From: Zymomonas mobilis subsp. pomaceae ATCC 29192
GTDB taxonomy: Bacteria; Pseudomonadota; Alphaproteobacteria; Sphingomonadales; Sphingomonadaceae
Direction: 5' to 3'
DNA: 64,000 nt
Assembly: GCF_000218875.1 (NCBI RefSeq)
Contig: NC_015709.1
Span: 1,302,001 to 1,366,000, forward strand
Of the stretch, positions 16,527 through 26,630 are shown one piece after another. The notes beneath the pieces are model-generated. The model was not told where the DNA came from, searched no databases, and saw only the letters and a list, made by a program, of their open reading frames with translations. The first letter of the stretch is position 1; every line of letters begins with the position of its first letter. The position numbers were made by a program, and so were the translations under genes.

Positions 16527-18671
16527 ATGAAGATCCCATTAAAAAAGCTTATTTCTTTTAAAGACGGTTATAAGTGGAGCACTTTTCTTACAGCCTTAGC
16601 TTTATCCTCACCTCTGTTGGCAGAAGAAAATAACAAAAAATATGATCCGTCCGAACTTATAATTACGGCTAAAAAAGATAAAGATAATTACGGACAAAAC
16701 CGAAATACAGCTGCAAAAATTGCTCTTGCTGCACGCGATCTTCCCCAAACAGTAAATGTCGTCTCGCACCGCTTAATGCAGGATCAGATGGTGCTATCAC
16801 AACAAGATGCGCTTAAAAATGTTCCGGGCGTTTCTTTTTCAACCGGCGACGGACAACGCGATCAGGTCTTCATTCGTGGATTTAACGCTTTTGGCGATGA
16901 ATTCGTGGATGGTTTTCGGGATGATGCGCTTTATTTTCGTGACATGTCCAATATCGAGAATATCGAAGTCCTAAAAGGCCCCTCTGCGGCCTTATTTGGA
17001 CGGGGTTCAGCGGGAGGTATTGTCAACCGCGTCCGAAAACAAGCAGATACCAATATTACAAACCTCACTTTTACCGGCGGATCATGGAATGACTATCGCG
17101 GGCAATGGGATTTCGGGCGGACAAGTAAATATAATGGGAATGGTTTTCGCCTGACAGGTGCCATTGAAAGCGGGGACAGCTATCGAGAACAGCAATTTGT
17201 CCATCGCTTCGCGATTGCGCCTTCTTTCATGTATGGAAAAGGTACGGACACAGTTATTTCGGTACAGGCCGATTATCTAAAAGATCGCAGAATTGCCGAT
17301 TTAGGGAACCCTTCTCTTAATGGTCGCACGGTCAATATCGATCACCCCGAAGTTTATTACGGTTCAGCCGATGCCGCTAAATATGATTACACACAGTCCA
17401 CTGTATTTTCCCAAACGGTAAATGCCGTTCATCATTTTTCAGATAATTTGTCCTTACGAGACGGTTTTCGCCATTATGATTATAAGATGTTTCGAGGAAA
17501 CACGAGTCCGGCAAGTGGGGTCGTCAACGGATTAGTTCAACTTTCGCACCATCCGGCGGCCCGTAATGAAAATGGATGGGATAACCAACTGGAATTAACG
17601 CAAAAAATTGCAACAGGAAAAATCCATCAAACCTTGCTTTATGGTTTTGAAGTTTCACGTCAAAGTAAATTATCAACGACCTATGCAACCTATCCCGGTA
17701 AATCGACATCCCAAGAGATTAAAGACAGTTTTTATGTTGATCCGTTCGATCCAGTATTACCCAATATTACAGGAGATGATCTCAGCAGTATTACAAATAA
17801 AAATCGTGGCATTTTTTATGATTATGGGCTTTACCTCCAAGATGCCATCGACTTCACGCATGGTTTTAAGCTGTTAGCTGGCATCCGCTGGGATTCCTTT
17901 AGCCAAACAACCTTGCCGATTTCGGGATCAGCAACCTATGCCCATCGTCTTGATCACACATGGAGTCCCCGTCTCGGTCTGACCTATGAACCTGATGATC
18001 ATCAATCCTATTATGTTTCATGGAGTAAAAGTTACCAGCCCTCTGGCGAGACCCTGAATATTGTGGCTAAGCAGGCCGATCTGGTGCCTTCAGAGACCAC
18101 CTCTAAAGAAATCGGTGCTAAATATACCTTATTACACAATCGGCTGATGATTCAGATCGCAGGCTTCATCATCAAAAAAACGCATATTCAGGCTACTAAT
18201 CCCCTTGATAACACCACTATGGCTATCGGAACTCAGCGCAATGAAGGCGCGGAATTTTCAGCAACCCTTGATGTCGGACGCGATATTCATTTGATTGCGG
18301 GCTATGCTTATATCACCACCAAAAATCTGGCTTCCGCAACCCCCGCCTATGTTGGAAAGGAAGGCACGTTGACGCCTCATAATCAGGGCAATTTTTATAT
18401 AACCAAAGCTTTCGGTAAACATTTCGGTATCGGAGGCGGCATGAATTATGTGGGCAACCGTTGGGCAGATCCCAGCAATACAGTCATTTTACCCCATTAT
18501 GTAACGGGCGATGCCATGGGATGGGCACAATTTGGCCGCTATAGATTTCAGCTCAATGCCTATAATATTTCGAATGCACGTTATATTGTTTCTGGTCATG
18601 GGACCAATGCTAATTTGAATATGCCGGGGGCACCCTTGAATTTCCGCGGCACTGTCAGTGTCTCTTTGTAG
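16527..18671 (+). CDS. TonB-dependent siderophore receptor
   Basis: Outer-membrane receptor of 714 residues that imports a ferric siderophore using the TonB-ExbBD system. After a signal peptide (hydrophobic core about 22-35, ending PLLAEE) comes a plug domain with the pattern LPQTVNVVS ... GVSFSTGDGQRDQVFIRGF and IEVLKGPSAALFGRGSAGG, then the 22-strand barrel and a C-terminal aromatic-rich strand ending in leucine. These segments fit the catecholate receptor group (Fiu/FiuA-like). The start at 16527 is chosen because AGGAGG lies 4 bases before it. The upstream frame to 16494 has no such site. The Fur box upstream suggests iron repression. Confidence 0.92.
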   Translation: MKIPLKKLISFKDGYKWSTFLTALALSSPLLAEENNKKYDPSELIITAKKDKDNYGQNRNTAAKIALAARDLPQTVNVVSHRLMQDQMVLSQQDALKNVPGVSFSTGDGQRDQVFIRGFNAFGDEFVDGFRDDALYFRDMSNIENIEVLKGPSAALFGRGSAGGIVNRVRKQADTNITNLTFTGGSWNDYRGQWDFGRTSKYNGNGFRLTGAIESGDSYREQQFVHRFAIAPSFMYGKGTDTVISVQADYLKDRRIADLGNPSLNGRTVNIDHPEVYYGSADAAKYDYTQSTVFSQTVNAVHHFSDNLSLRDGFRHYDYKMFRGNTSPASGVVNGLVQLSHHPAARNENGWDNQLELTQKIATGKIHQTLLYGFEVSRQSKLSTTYATYPGKSTSQEIKDSFYVDPFDPVLPNITGDDLSSITNKNRGIFYDYGLYLQDAIDFTHGFKLLAGIRWDSFSQTTLPISGSATYAHRLDHTWSPRLGLTYEPDDHQSYYVSWSKSYQPSGETLNIVAKQADLVPSETTSKEIGAKYTLLHNRLMIQIAGFIIKKTHIQATNPLDNTTMAIGTQRNEGAEFSATLDVGRDIHLIAGYAYITTKNLASATPAYVGKEGTLTPHNQGNFYITKAFGKHFGIGGGMNYVGNRWADPSNTVILPHYVTGDAMGWAQFGRYRFQLNAYNISNARYIVSGHGTNANLNMPGAPLNFRGTVSVSL

Positions 18672-18830
18672 AAATCCTTTATTTTTATAAAAAGAATAAA
18701 AGAACAAAAGTAACATACAGAAAAAGCTAGCTTTATTCTTTTTTTATTAAAAAAACTATTTTATATATTTCAATTAACTTCAGTTGTGTTATTTTATTTC
18801 TCCTACCCCATACAAAGAAAGGGAGAAATA

Positions 18831-19049
18831 ATGTTACATATTCATATGTTTCCTCTGGTCGCGTTGCTACCGTTTATTATTATTTCATCAGCGGTATTAA
18901 CAACTATTTTGTATGTCGAAAATCAAAAGGATAGCTATTATAATAAATTCCCAATTTTCGGAATCGGGTTTAGTTCTTTTATTTATTTTTCAGTATTCGC
19001 AATTATGATCAGTAATATTGGTGAATTTATTTATGATAGAATACTGTAA
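18831..19049 (+). CDS. Small two-helix membrane protein, unknown function
   Basis: 72 residues from ATG 18831, preceded by an AGGGAG ribosome site. Two hydrophobic segments at about 8-27 and 45-63 are separated by a charged loop (YVENQKDSYYNK). The protein has no recognised family. It is followed by a clear terminator and may be cotranscribed with the receptor upstream, so a link to iron uptake is possible but unproven. Length, ribosome site and terminator favour a real gene. Confidence 0.55.
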   Translation: MLHIHMFPLVALLPFIIISSAVLTTILYVENQKDSYYNKFPIFGIGFSSFIYFSVFAIMISNIGEFIYDRIL

Positions 19050-19066
19050 ATTTGAATTTTTTAAAA

Positions 19067-19100
19067 AATAGCCTCAATTCGAGTACAGATTGAGGCTATT
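19067..19100. terminator. Bidirectional terminator between a small ORF and bioB
   Basis: AATAGCCTCAAT and ATTGAGGCTATT form a perfect 12-bp stem, with T-rich DNA on the plus side and A-rich DNA on the left, so it can serve both convergent genes. Confidence 0.85.
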
Positions 19101-19109
19101 TTTATTTTA

Positions 19110-20114
19110 TCAAACGTTAGCGCTCAACGCCTCTAATAAAGCATCATCCGCTTGAACATCCGCATTCGGCGTCGTCAGCAAAACATTTCCATAAAAAATC
19201 GAATTAGCGCCTGCTAACAAACAAAGAATCTGCGTTTCACGACTAAGCGAAGAACGACCGGCTGATAAACGCACCATAGATTGGGGCATCATCAGACGGG
19301 CAGTTGCAATCATCCGAACAATATCTAATGAATCCACAGGTTCAGCCTGTGCAAGAGGCGTGCCCTCTATCGGAACTAACATATTGACGGGCACGCTTTC
19401 TGGATGAGGGGCCATAGAGGCTAAAACCCGCAATAAAGCGACCCGATCACGTGGGGTTTCGCCAAGACCGATAATGCCCCCTGTGCAAAGGGCAATACCT
19501 GCTTCTCTTACACATTTCAGTGTCTCTAGCCGATCCTGATAACTATGGGTTGTTACAATTTTTGGATAGTAATCAGGGCCGGTATCAAGATTATGATTAT
19601 AAGCGGTAAGACCGACTTCGGCTAAACGTTTTGCCTGATCTTTATTAACCATGCCCAAGGTAACACAGGCTTCCATATTCAAAGCCCGCACCCCTCGGAT
19701 CATGGCTAAAACCGCATCAAATTCTTTACCATCGCGGATTTTTCGCCAAGCGGCCCCCATACAAAAACGTTCAGCCCCAGCTTGCTTTGCCTTGGCCGCT
19801 AACGCAATCACAGCATCAGGGTCCATTAATTTTTCGCGGGTCAACTCTACATCGTGATGAGCAGATTGCGAACAATAGCCACAATCTTCAGGACAGCCGC
19901 CCGTTTTAATACTCAGCAAACTAGCCTTTTGCAGCCGCCCTGCCTCATGATAGCGTCGATGGACGGCATTCGCTTGTCCTACCAATTCCAATAATGGCAG
20001 ATTATAAAGGGCGAGCGCTTCCTCTTCTTGCCAATCGTAACGAATATCTTCCGTCAATTGCGGTATAACGGTTGTGCCATCGCGTTCTGTAGGCTGCGTC
20101 TCGACCGGTATCAT
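19110..20114 (-). CDS. bioB: Biotin synthase
   Basis: Radical SAM enzyme that inserts sulphur into dethiobiotin to form biotin. At 334 residues it has normal length. The [4Fe-4S] motif is [13 protein letters not shown] with Cys74, Cys78 and Cys81. Other BioB blocks are [24 protein letters not shown] and [10 protein letters not shown]. Arg in the VRLSAGR segment is the usual ligand of the [2Fe-2S] cluster. It starts at ATG 20114. The rest of the bio operon (bioFADC) is not adjacent, so bioB stands alone here, separated from its neighbours by AT-rich DNA and a terminator. Confidence 0.97.
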   Translation of the reverse strand: MIPVETQPTERDGTTVIPQLTEDIRYDWQEEEALALYNLPLLELVGQANAVHRRYHEAGRLQKASLLSIKTGGCPEDCGYCSQSAHHDVELTREKLMDPDAVIALAAKAKQAGAERFCMGAAWRKIRDGKEFDAVLAMIRGVRALNMEACVTLGMVNKDQAKRLAEVGLTAYNHNLDTGPDYYPKIVTTHSYQDRLETLKCVREAGIALCTGGIIGLGETPRDRVALLRVLASMAPHPESVPVNMLVPIEGTPLAQAEPVDSLDIVRMIATARLMMPQSMVRLSAGRSSLSRETQILCLLAGANSIFYGNVLLTTPNADVQADDALLEALSANV

Positions 20115-20306
20115 GCGTCAAAAAACCCTTATTGTTTACGGCTTTATATGGCTTTACGAATTTAAAGCATCAATTATGCTTTAAAAGCTTAAAATTTTTT
20201 ATAACCAATTTTTAATTAAAGTAATTTTTTAAAAACAAAATTTAAAAAACCATGAAAAAAATAATAAATATTGAAATTTATTATAATTATAAAATATATA
20301 CAAAAA

Positions 20307-21131
20307 CTACAATAATTTGAATTTAATTTCATTAAGTATTATTGAGGCTATAGCCAACAATATTTGATTAATATTACGAGTTTTTATTTCTAAAATTACC
20401 TCTTCCATTTCATTTTTATAATAATGATCTATAGAATACGTCTTATTAATAAATATTGACTTATCAAAGACTGATGGAAAACGATCAATATCACGCGCGA
20501 AAACAGCTATTTTATCAAAACCGTAAGAACGGTTCTCTATTAAAATCAACAAAGTATTCTTAAGGTCTTTATTAAAAATACTACCTATATCCTCAATAAA
20601 TTGAGCATTACGGCTACGATCAATATACTCAATCGCCAGTAATAAGAGCACGAAAAATATCTTATCCCGATAAGCATTCTCTAATAATAACTCAAAAGTG
20701 AATAGATATTTTACTTTCTTTTTAAATTTCTGTTTCAAAGCAATAAGCAGCTTAATCCGTTCTAAGGTTTGAGCATTCTGATCAGCCTTATTGATGACCC
20801 AACTATAGGCATCTAACGACTGCGTTATAATACCTTGCTCAATCAATCCATTAAACAGACGATCAAAATCTTTATCGCTCGGTCTTTTGGGATGTAACAA
20901 CAAAATACCGGCATTATCAGGCAGTAAAGCCGTTGTCAGAAAATCGCGAAAATAGGTTTTGAATTCGTTGATACGAGAAACGGTATAAATAAAATCCGTT
21001 GCTGTTTTTTCACCATAAAAGAAGCTAGCCGCATGGGCAATCAAAGCGGCAAAACTATCGTCACGGATGGGAGCTAAAGCATGGAGTGCATTCATACCCC
21101 TGCTATAAGGCAACCACCCCCCATCAGGCAA
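20307..21131 (-). CDS. Hypothetical protein next to an IS element, possibly 5'-truncated
   Basis: 274 open codons with no recognised family. The frame opens at a TTG (21131) only 9 bases from the CTAG target duplication of the IS element; the first ATG is at 21095 (MNALHALAPIRDD). Neither start has a well-spaced ribosome site, so the native 5' end may have been removed by the insertion. The first third is mixed and resembles the rest of the chromosome in base use, while the C-terminal half is AT-rich and Lys/Ile/Leu/Asn-rich with predicted helices (LLIALKQKFKKKVKYLF, EEVILEIKTRN). That change suggests a composite or foreign origin. No catalytic motif or signal peptide was seen. Confidence 0.5.
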   Translation of the reverse strand: MPDGGWLPYSRGMNALHALAPIRDDSFAALIAHAASFFYGEKTATDFIYTVSRINEFKTYFRDFLTTALLPDNAGILLLHPKRPSDKDFDRLFNGLIEQGIITQSLDAYSWVINKADQNAQTLERIKLLIALKQKFKKKVKYLFTFELLLENAYRDKIFFVLLLLAIEYIDRSRNAQFIEDIGSIFNKDLKNTLLILIENRSYGFDKIAVFARDIDRFPSVFDKSIFINKTYSIDHYYKNEMEEVILEIKTRNINQILLAIASIILNEIKFKLL

Positions 21132-21139
21132 ATTAAAGA

Positions 21140-21895
21140 CTAGGTTCTGTTGACAAAAGAGGGCAATCCCAACTTGACGGTAGCAAGATATGGGAAGGTA
21201 AGAAAAGATTCTTTCATTTTATCATATCGGATAGCGGGTAGCGATACGATGGAACCGCTTAAGTTTGTTAAGCATCCGCTCAATGCGATTACGATCTCGC
21301 AAGAACATCGAACATCATAGGGGATTGCTCTGTCAGGTTTAGGCGCGGGGGAATTACGGGAATCGCCTTGTGGAAAAACAGCTTTTTATGCAACCTTATC
21401 AGCCAGAAGTAGATAGGATGTTGCGACGGGCAGGGACATCAAGACCTCGAAGCCGGAATAATCGGAGACTTCTCCGCCGGTTACTTCAATGCCAAAAGGG
21501 TGTCCCTGATCCTCAGCACGGGCATGGATCTTGCTCGTAAAGCTTCTGGGGCTTCGACCAAAGCCTTCCTTATAGGTTCTCCTTCTGCGCCAGCTGACCG
21601 AATATGACATCGAACAACCCGACTATTTATCATGTGTTCCAGTCATCCGTCAGTCTGCATTTACCAGCGTTTCCAAAAGTGCATCCCATACGCCTTGTTC
21701 GGCCCAGCAACGAAAACGGACATAGACCGAGTTCCACTCCCCATAGCGTTTATCCATATCTCGCTAGGGGCAGCCCATAAAGAATCCCGTTCAGAAACTG
21801 GCGATTATCCTTGGCTGGACGTGACCAACACGGCAATAGCGCGCCCCCATCATCTTCCTTTCAGCGTCTGTCAGGTCTCCGCGTACCTTTTCATA
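21140..21895 (-). pseudogene. Broken IS5-family transposase
   Basis: Fragments of one DDE transposase occur in order but in different frames: DLTDAERKMMG at the N-terminus, then NGILYGLPLARYG and WNSVYVRFRCWAEQGVWDALLETLV, then GRSPRSFTSKIHARAEDQG ... VTGGEVSDYSGFE in the middle, and RNRIERMLNKLKRFHRIATRY and PSFVNRT at the end. Several frameshifts and stops separate them, so no active enzyme can be made. The final stop TAG coincides with the target duplication at the left end. Confidence 0.85.
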
Positions 21896-21958
21896 TCTAA
21901 AAAGATCGACCTTAATTCATCTCAGGGCTAGATTAAAATTACCTTTTGTCAACAGAAC
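21144..21958 (-). mobile_element. Decayed IS5-family insertion sequence with intact ends
   Basis: About 815 bp bounded by perfect terminal inverted repeats (GTTCTGTTGACAAAAG at the left and its complement at the right) and flanked by CTAG on both sides (21140-21143 and 21959-21962). CTAG fits the YTAR target preference of IS5-type elements; because it is a palindrome, a TA duplication is also possible. The only gene is a broken transposase. The ends are intact, so an active relative elsewhere could still move it. Confidence 0.85.
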
Positions 21959-22047
21959 CTAGGAGGCTTCGCCAAAGAAGATTTTATTTTCACAAATGCC
22001 TTCATCAAAAGACAAACCAGCCTTGCGTTCTTAAATCTATACTTATT

Positions 22048-23856
22048 TTACTGGGATGCCTCCACCTGCTCGGCTAATTCTAACCAACGCATTTCTGCAT
22101 CCTCTTTCTTATCCCGCAATGCGGCAACTTTATCGGTTAAAGCCGAAAATTGTGCGGGATCGCGAGTGTAAAGCTCAGGATCAGCTAAAGCGGCTTCATG
22201 GCTAGCAATTTCGGCTTCCATTTTTTCAATCTGTTCAGGCAACAAGTCATAATCGCGCTGATCTTTATAAGATAATTTGAAGCGGGTAGGTTTTTGCACT
22301 GCAGCTGTCGTTGCGGTCGCATCCCCTTTTTCAAGGTTTTTTGCCGAAGCACGCGATTGTGACAAGGCCAACCGATCAGCACGCTGTTTTTGCCAGTCGC
22401 TATAGCCCCCTGCGACAACATCAATGACACCGGAACCATCCATTCCCAAAGTGGTCGTCGCGACATTATCGAGAAAATCGCGATCATGGCTAACTAACAA
22501 GACCGTGCCGCTATAATTGCTGATTACTTCTTGCAAAAGATCAATGGTTTCCAAGTCGAGATCATTCGTAGGCTCATCCAAAATCAACAGATTAGAACGT
22601 CTGGCAAATTCTCGCGCCATCAACAAACGGGAACGTTCACCGCCCGATAACGTGCTAACCTTGGCATCCAACAAAGCCGGATCAAATAGAAAATCTTTTA
22701 AATAGCCGACGACATGCTTCTTTTGATCGCCGATTTCGATCCAATCACCGCCATGGGCAATAATATCCCGCAAGGTTTTATCAGGGAGCAAAGCCGCTCG
22801 TTGCTGGTCAATAACGACAGCTTCCAAATTTTCAGCCCGTTTAATGCTGCCTTGATCCGGTTCGATCTCGCCCATTAATAACTTTAGTAAGGTCGTCTTA
22901 CCCGCACCATTTGCGCCAACAATACCAATGCGATCACCCCGACGCACTCTTAAGGAGAAATCTTTAATAATTTCACGATCACCAAAGCTTTTGCTTATAT
23001 GCTTGGCCTCAATGACGATTTTAGTACGAACATCATTGGTATCAATGGCCAGCTTGGCCGTACCTTCCGGCCCTGTCATAGATTTTCGTTCGGCGCGCAT
23101 TTCATAAAGTTTGGTCAGACGTCCCTGATTACGCTTTCGTCTGGCCGTGACGCCACGGATTAACCAATGCTCTTCTAACTTTAATTTAGCATCCAACTTT
23201 TCAGCAGCACGCACTTCTTCTGCCTGAATTTTTTCCATCCAGGCTTCAAACCCACCAAAGCCGATTTCAGCCCGCCGAACCTGTCCCCGATCAAGCCATA
23301 AACATTGTCTGGTTAAACGCGTTAAAAAGGTACGATCATGGCTGATAACAATAAAGGCGCCTCGAAAACGGTTAAGCCACCCTTCCAAAAACTCGATCGC
23401 GGCCAGATCAAGATGGTTGGTAGGTTCATCCATTAACAGTAAATCAGGCTCCATCGCCAACGCGCGAGCAATAGCCGCACGACGTTGTTCACCGCCAGAA
23501 GCCGACTGAGCCGATCGAGAAAGATCGACTCCTAATTGGTCTGCAATAGCTTCCACCTGATAGCGGGGTGGGGCGTCAGCTCCGGCCAAGGCATAATCAG
23601 CCAGAGTTTCACAGCCTTCAAAAGAAGGGGCCTGTTCTAATAAAACCAGTTTCAAGCCGGGTTGAATACTACGTCGCCCCTCGTCAGGCTCAATCACACC
23701 CGCCAAAAGCTTTAACAAGGTGGTCTTACCTGCACCATTGCGCCCGATCAGGGCTAAACGATCACGGGGTTGGATGTTAATATCCAGATGTCGGAACAAA
23801 TATCCCGCGCCTTGAATAACGCCAAGATTTTCAAAAGATAATAAAGGAGGAGCCAT
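22048..23856 (-). CDS. uup: ABC-F family ATPase, Uup-like
   Basis: 602-residue soluble protein with two ATP-binding cassettes and no membrane segments. Walker A motifs are GRNGAGKT (38-45) and GANGAGKT (second cassette). The signature motifs are SGGEQRR and LSGGERSRL, each followed by a LLLMDEPTNHLD or LLILDEPTNDLD Walker B. A linker rich in Lys and Arg (TARRKRNQGRLTKLYEMRAE) joins the cassettes, and a C-terminal coiled coil (YDLLPEQIEKMEAEI) is the Uup mark. ABC-F proteins act on ribosomes or, for Uup, on branched DNA intermediates and ribosome assembly. The exact subgroup is inferred from the C-terminal domain. Confidence 0.9.
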   Translation of the reverse strand: MAPPLLSFENLGVIQGAGYLFRHLDINIQPRDRLALIGRNGAGKTTLLKLLAGVIEPDEGRRSIQPGLKLVLLEQAPSFEGCETLADYALAGADAPPRYQVEAIADQLGVDLSRSAQSASGGEQRRAAIARALAMEPDLLLMDEPTNHLDLAAIEFLEGWLNRFRGAFIVISHDRTFLTRLTRQCLWLDRGQVRRAEIGFGGFEAWMEKIQAEEVRAAEKLDAKLKLEEHWLIRGVTARRKRNQGRLTKLYEMRAERKSMTGPEGTAKLAIDTNDVRTKIVIEAKHISKSFGDREIIKDFSLRVRRGDRIGIVGANGAGKTTLLKLLMGEIEPDQGSIKRAENLEAVVIDQQRAALLPDKTLRDIIAHGGDWIEIGDQKKHVVGYLKDFLFDPALLDAKVSTLSGGERSRLLMAREFARRSNLLILDEPTNDLDLETIDLLQEVISNYSGTVLLVSHDRDFLDNVATTTLGMDGSGVIDVVAGGYSDWQKQRADRLALSQSRASAKNLEKGDATATTAAVQKPTRFKLSYKDQRDYDLLPEQIEKMEAEIASHEAALADPELYTRDPAQFSALTDKVAALRDKKEDAEMRWLELAEQVEASQ

Positions 23857-24032
23857 AGGCCGCTATATAAGGATAAAAACGGCATTCGTCATCCTCTATA
23901 ACAAAGGCCGCTATCCGATTAGGAAAATGGAGAATTCTTAACCGATTTATTAAAATAAATGCTTTCAGGTAACCTATATTTTACCTTCTTATGTTCATTC
24001 CTTATTCAAAGGCATAGCCTTACTAAGGAAGA

Positions 24033-24404
24033 ATGCTCAAAATGAAATCTGCCACGGTTTTTTGTCTGTGTGCCGTTTTTGCCCATGCTGTATTAATAGC
24101 ATCGCCACTAAGGGCCCAGCAAAGACGAGATCGGGATGTTGCGCTTGCGGCGATCCGAAGCGGTCAGATATTGCCTTTGCGCCAGATCGAAGGAAAAATA
24201 CTCCCTCAAATGAGCGGATGCCGTTATCTTGGGCCGGAACTGCATGATAACACCATTTATCGTCTGAAATTTATTCGTAACAATACGGTTATCTGGATTG
24301 ATGTTGATGGCCAAAGCGGGGATGTCATTAGCCGGACAGATGCAACAGGTAATTTCAGCGAATCCTCCAGTGAAACCGAATTAATTTCAGGAACTAGGGA
24401 ATAA
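24033..24404 (+). CDS. Secreted PepSY-like protein
   Basis: 123 residues with a signal peptide (hydrophobic core about 9-25, cleavage plausible at LRAQ). The mature part has RDRDVALAAIRSGQILPLRQIEGKI and then YRLKFIRNNTVIWIDVDGQSGDVISR, the layout of a PepSY domain, which inhibits proteases or senses envelope signals. In alphaproteobacteria such genes often precede a two-component system; none follows here. An in-frame ATG at 24042 is an alternative start. Confidence 0.7.
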   Translation: MLKMKSATVFCLCAVFAHAVLIASPLRAQQRRDRDVALAAIRSGQILPLRQIEGKILPQMSGCRYLGPELHDNTIYRLKFIRNNTVIWIDVDGQSGDVISRTDATGNFSESSSETELISGTRE

Positions 24405-24604
24405 TTAATAATATATTTCTATATAAGGCTTATTTTAATTCTAATACAACAAAATAAACCTAAAACCTTATTTCATATCCCCTTAAGCCTCCAACGCTTT
24501 TCAAAGCCATAAAATTTACGGATTGATCTATCCTTTACCGCTTTCATCATTTAAACAGAAAAATCGATAAATAACCTGATACTATAGGAATATCTGAGGC
24601 AGAG

Positions 24605-26002
24605 ATGTGGCAGCGGAAACTCAATTGGATGAATCCACTGACGGCTGCTGATCGTCTGTCATCCCTCAAAGGCTTTGTTTTTCTTGATAGTGCCCTATCC
24701 CAAGCCGAATTGGGGCGCTATTCCTATATTGCCGTTGATCCTTTTGCTTTATTTACAGTCATTAAAGGAACAGCTTACTGGAATGGGAAAGCCTTAGAAG
24801 GGGATCCTTTACACGCTCTAAAAACGCAGCTTTCGACTTACAAACTGGACGTTCAAGAAAAAAAATTTCCGTTTCAAGGGGGCTGTATTGGCTATATCGG
24901 CTATGATTACGCCCAATATCTCGAAAAAATTAAAGACTATCCTCAATCTAGCGAAAATCTTGTTGAAATTACTTTCGGCTTCTATGACGCCATTGTCGCT
25001 TTCGATAATCTTACTCAAGAGAGTTATCTTCTTGCCTCGGGCTTCCCCGAGACAGAGCCTGAAAAACGGGCAGAACGGGCGACCCAACGTCTTGATCAAT
25101 TGACAAAATGGCTCAACGAAAAGCTCGGAGCTCCTAGAGAAGAAGCCTCAATAACGCTTTCAAATTGGCACTCCAACTTTACGCAAACCCGCTACATCGC
25201 TGCTATTGAACAAGTGAAAGAATACATCAGGCAAGGCGATATTTATCAAGCCAATATTGCCCAGAAATTTACAGCGAAATTACCTGATAATTTTAATCCT
25301 TGGCGGCTTTATACCAAGCTCCGCACGATAAATCCGGCTCCCTTTGCCGCTTTTTTATCCTTTACCGATCTCGCCATTGCGTCCGCCTCACCTGAACGGT
25401 TCATTCGTTTACAAGGCACTCAGGTTGAAGTGCGCCCTATCAAAGGTACAGCCGCCCGCGCAAACGATAGTCAAACAGACAAAGCTTTGGCTGACATTTT
25501 ACTTCATTCTGAAAAAGACCGTGCTGAAAATATTATGATCGTCGATCTGCTGCGCAATGATTTATCACGTAGCTGTATCGCCGATTCAGTAGAAGTTACA
25601 GCCCTTTGTCAGCTTGAAAGCTATACAGGGGTGCATCATTTGGTTTCAGTGGTAACCGGCATCTTAAAACCGGAACTTGATGGCTTGGATTTGTTAAAAG
25701 GTTGTTTCCCCGGCGGTTCGATTACCGGGGCACCTAAAATTCGAGCGATGGAAATTATCGCGGAAACTGAAAAAGCCTGTCGCGGTGTTTATTGTGGTGC
25801 TATCGGCTATATTGATTTCGACGGGGATTTTGATTTTAACATTGCTATTCGAACCATCACTTTTTCAGAAAAAGAAGCTGTGTTTCAGGCGGGCGGCGGT
25901 ATTACGCTGTTATCAGATCCAGAAGCCGAATATTCAGAAACACTGACGAAAGTAGACAAAATTTTTGAAAGCTTCGGTAACCCCCTGACGGCAGGGCGCT
26001 GA
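24605..26002 (+). CDS. pabB: Aminodeoxychorismate synthase, component I
   Basis: Converts chorismate plus ammonia (from PabA) to 4-amino-4-deoxychorismate for folate. 465 residues with an N-terminal domain (LGRYSYIAVDPFA, FQGGCIGYIGYDYA) and a C-terminal chorismate-binding domain: IRQGDIYQANIAQKF, ASPERFIRL, the PIKGTA motif whose lysine is the PabB nucleophile (TrpE has Ala there), DLLRNDLSR and GGSITGAPKIRAMEI. The lysine in PIKGTA favours PabB over anthranilate synthase. pabA starts 16 bases after its stop, so the genes form an operon. Confidence 0.93.
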   Translation: MWQRKLNWMNPLTAADRLSSLKGFVFLDSALSQAELGRYSYIAVDPFALFTVIKGTAYWNGKALEGDPLHALKTQLSTYKLDVQEKKFPFQGGCIGYIGYDYAQYLEKIKDYPQSSENLVEITFGFYDAIVAFDNLTQESYLLASGFPETEPEKRAERATQRLDQLTKWLNEKLGAPREEASITLSNWHSNFTQTRYIAAIEQVKEYIRQGDIYQANIAQKFTAKLPDNFNPWRLYTKLRTINPAPFAAFLSFTDLAIASASPERFIRLQGTQVEVRPIKGTAARANDSQTDKALADILLHSEKDRAENIMIVDLLRNDLSRSCIADSVEVTALCQLESYTGVHHLVSVVTGILKPELDGLDLLKGCFPGGSITGAPKIRAMEIIAETEKACRGVYCGAIGYIDFDGDFDFNIAIRTITFSEKEAVFQAGGGITLLSDPEAEYSETLTKVDKIFESFGNPLTAGR

Positions 26003-26018
26003 TCTTCGGAGAAAGCTG

Positions 26019-26630
26019 ATGCTTTTAATCATCGATAATTATGACTCATTCGTCTTTAACCTTGCCCGCTATTTTGAAAGGCTCGGCAAAAAAACGATGA
26101 TTATCCGTCGCGATGAAGTGACGATGAAAGACATCAGGCATTTAAACCCAAAAGCTATTATTATTTCACCGGGGCCTTGTTCCCCTAAAGAAGCCGATAT
26201 TTCTGTAGAGGTAGTCCGCGTTTTCTCGGGCAAAATTCCTATTCTCGGCGTTTGCCTCGGGCATCAATGTATCGGTAGCGCTTTTGGCGGAATCATTACC
26301 CGTGCAAAAAATCCAATGCATGGTCGTGCTACAGAAATAAGACATCAGGGTAAAAGCTTATTTAAAAACCTTCCGATGCCTCTTAAAGCAGGCCGTTATC
26401 ACTCTCTTATCGTGCAACCGACCTTGGCCATGAATAGCCATCTCATCACAGAAGCACTTTCTCCAGATGGAGAGATCATGGCGCTATCTCATGTTGCTCA
26501 TCCAACTTATGGCGTGCAATTTCACCCTGAATCTATTCTGACAGAATACGGATATGAAATTTTAAAAAATTTCTTTGCTTTAGAGGAGGCCTTCCATGCC
26601 AACATGGCTAAACGGGGTACGGGCGGATAA
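26019..26630 (+). CDS. pabA: Aminodeoxychorismate synthase, glutamine amidotransferase component
   Basis: Class I glutamine amidotransferase of 203 residues that supplies ammonia to PabB. The start MLLIIDNYDSFVFNLA is typical. The oxyanion strand is ISPGPCSPKEA, the nucleophile Cys is in GVCLGHQCIG, and the catalytic His and Glu are in GVQFHPESI. In many bacteria one PabA/TrpG protein serves both folate and tryptophan synthesis; its linkage to pabB and pabC makes PabA the primary role here. Its 3' end overlaps pabC by 35 bases. Confidence 0.92.
   Translation: MLLIIDNYDSFVFNLARYFERLGKKTMIIRRDEVTMKDIRHLNPKAIIISPGPCSPKEADISVEVVRVFSGKIPILGVCLGHQCIGSAFGGIITRAKNPMHGRATEIRHQGKSLFKNLPMPLKAGRYHSLIVQPTLAMNSHLITEALSPDGEIMALSHVAHPTYGVQFHPESILTEYGYEILKNFFALEEAFHANMAKRGTGG

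Noticed and set aside
21632-21931. 99-codon plus-strand frame inside the IS
   Set aside because: It is antisense to clear transposase fragments on the minus strand.
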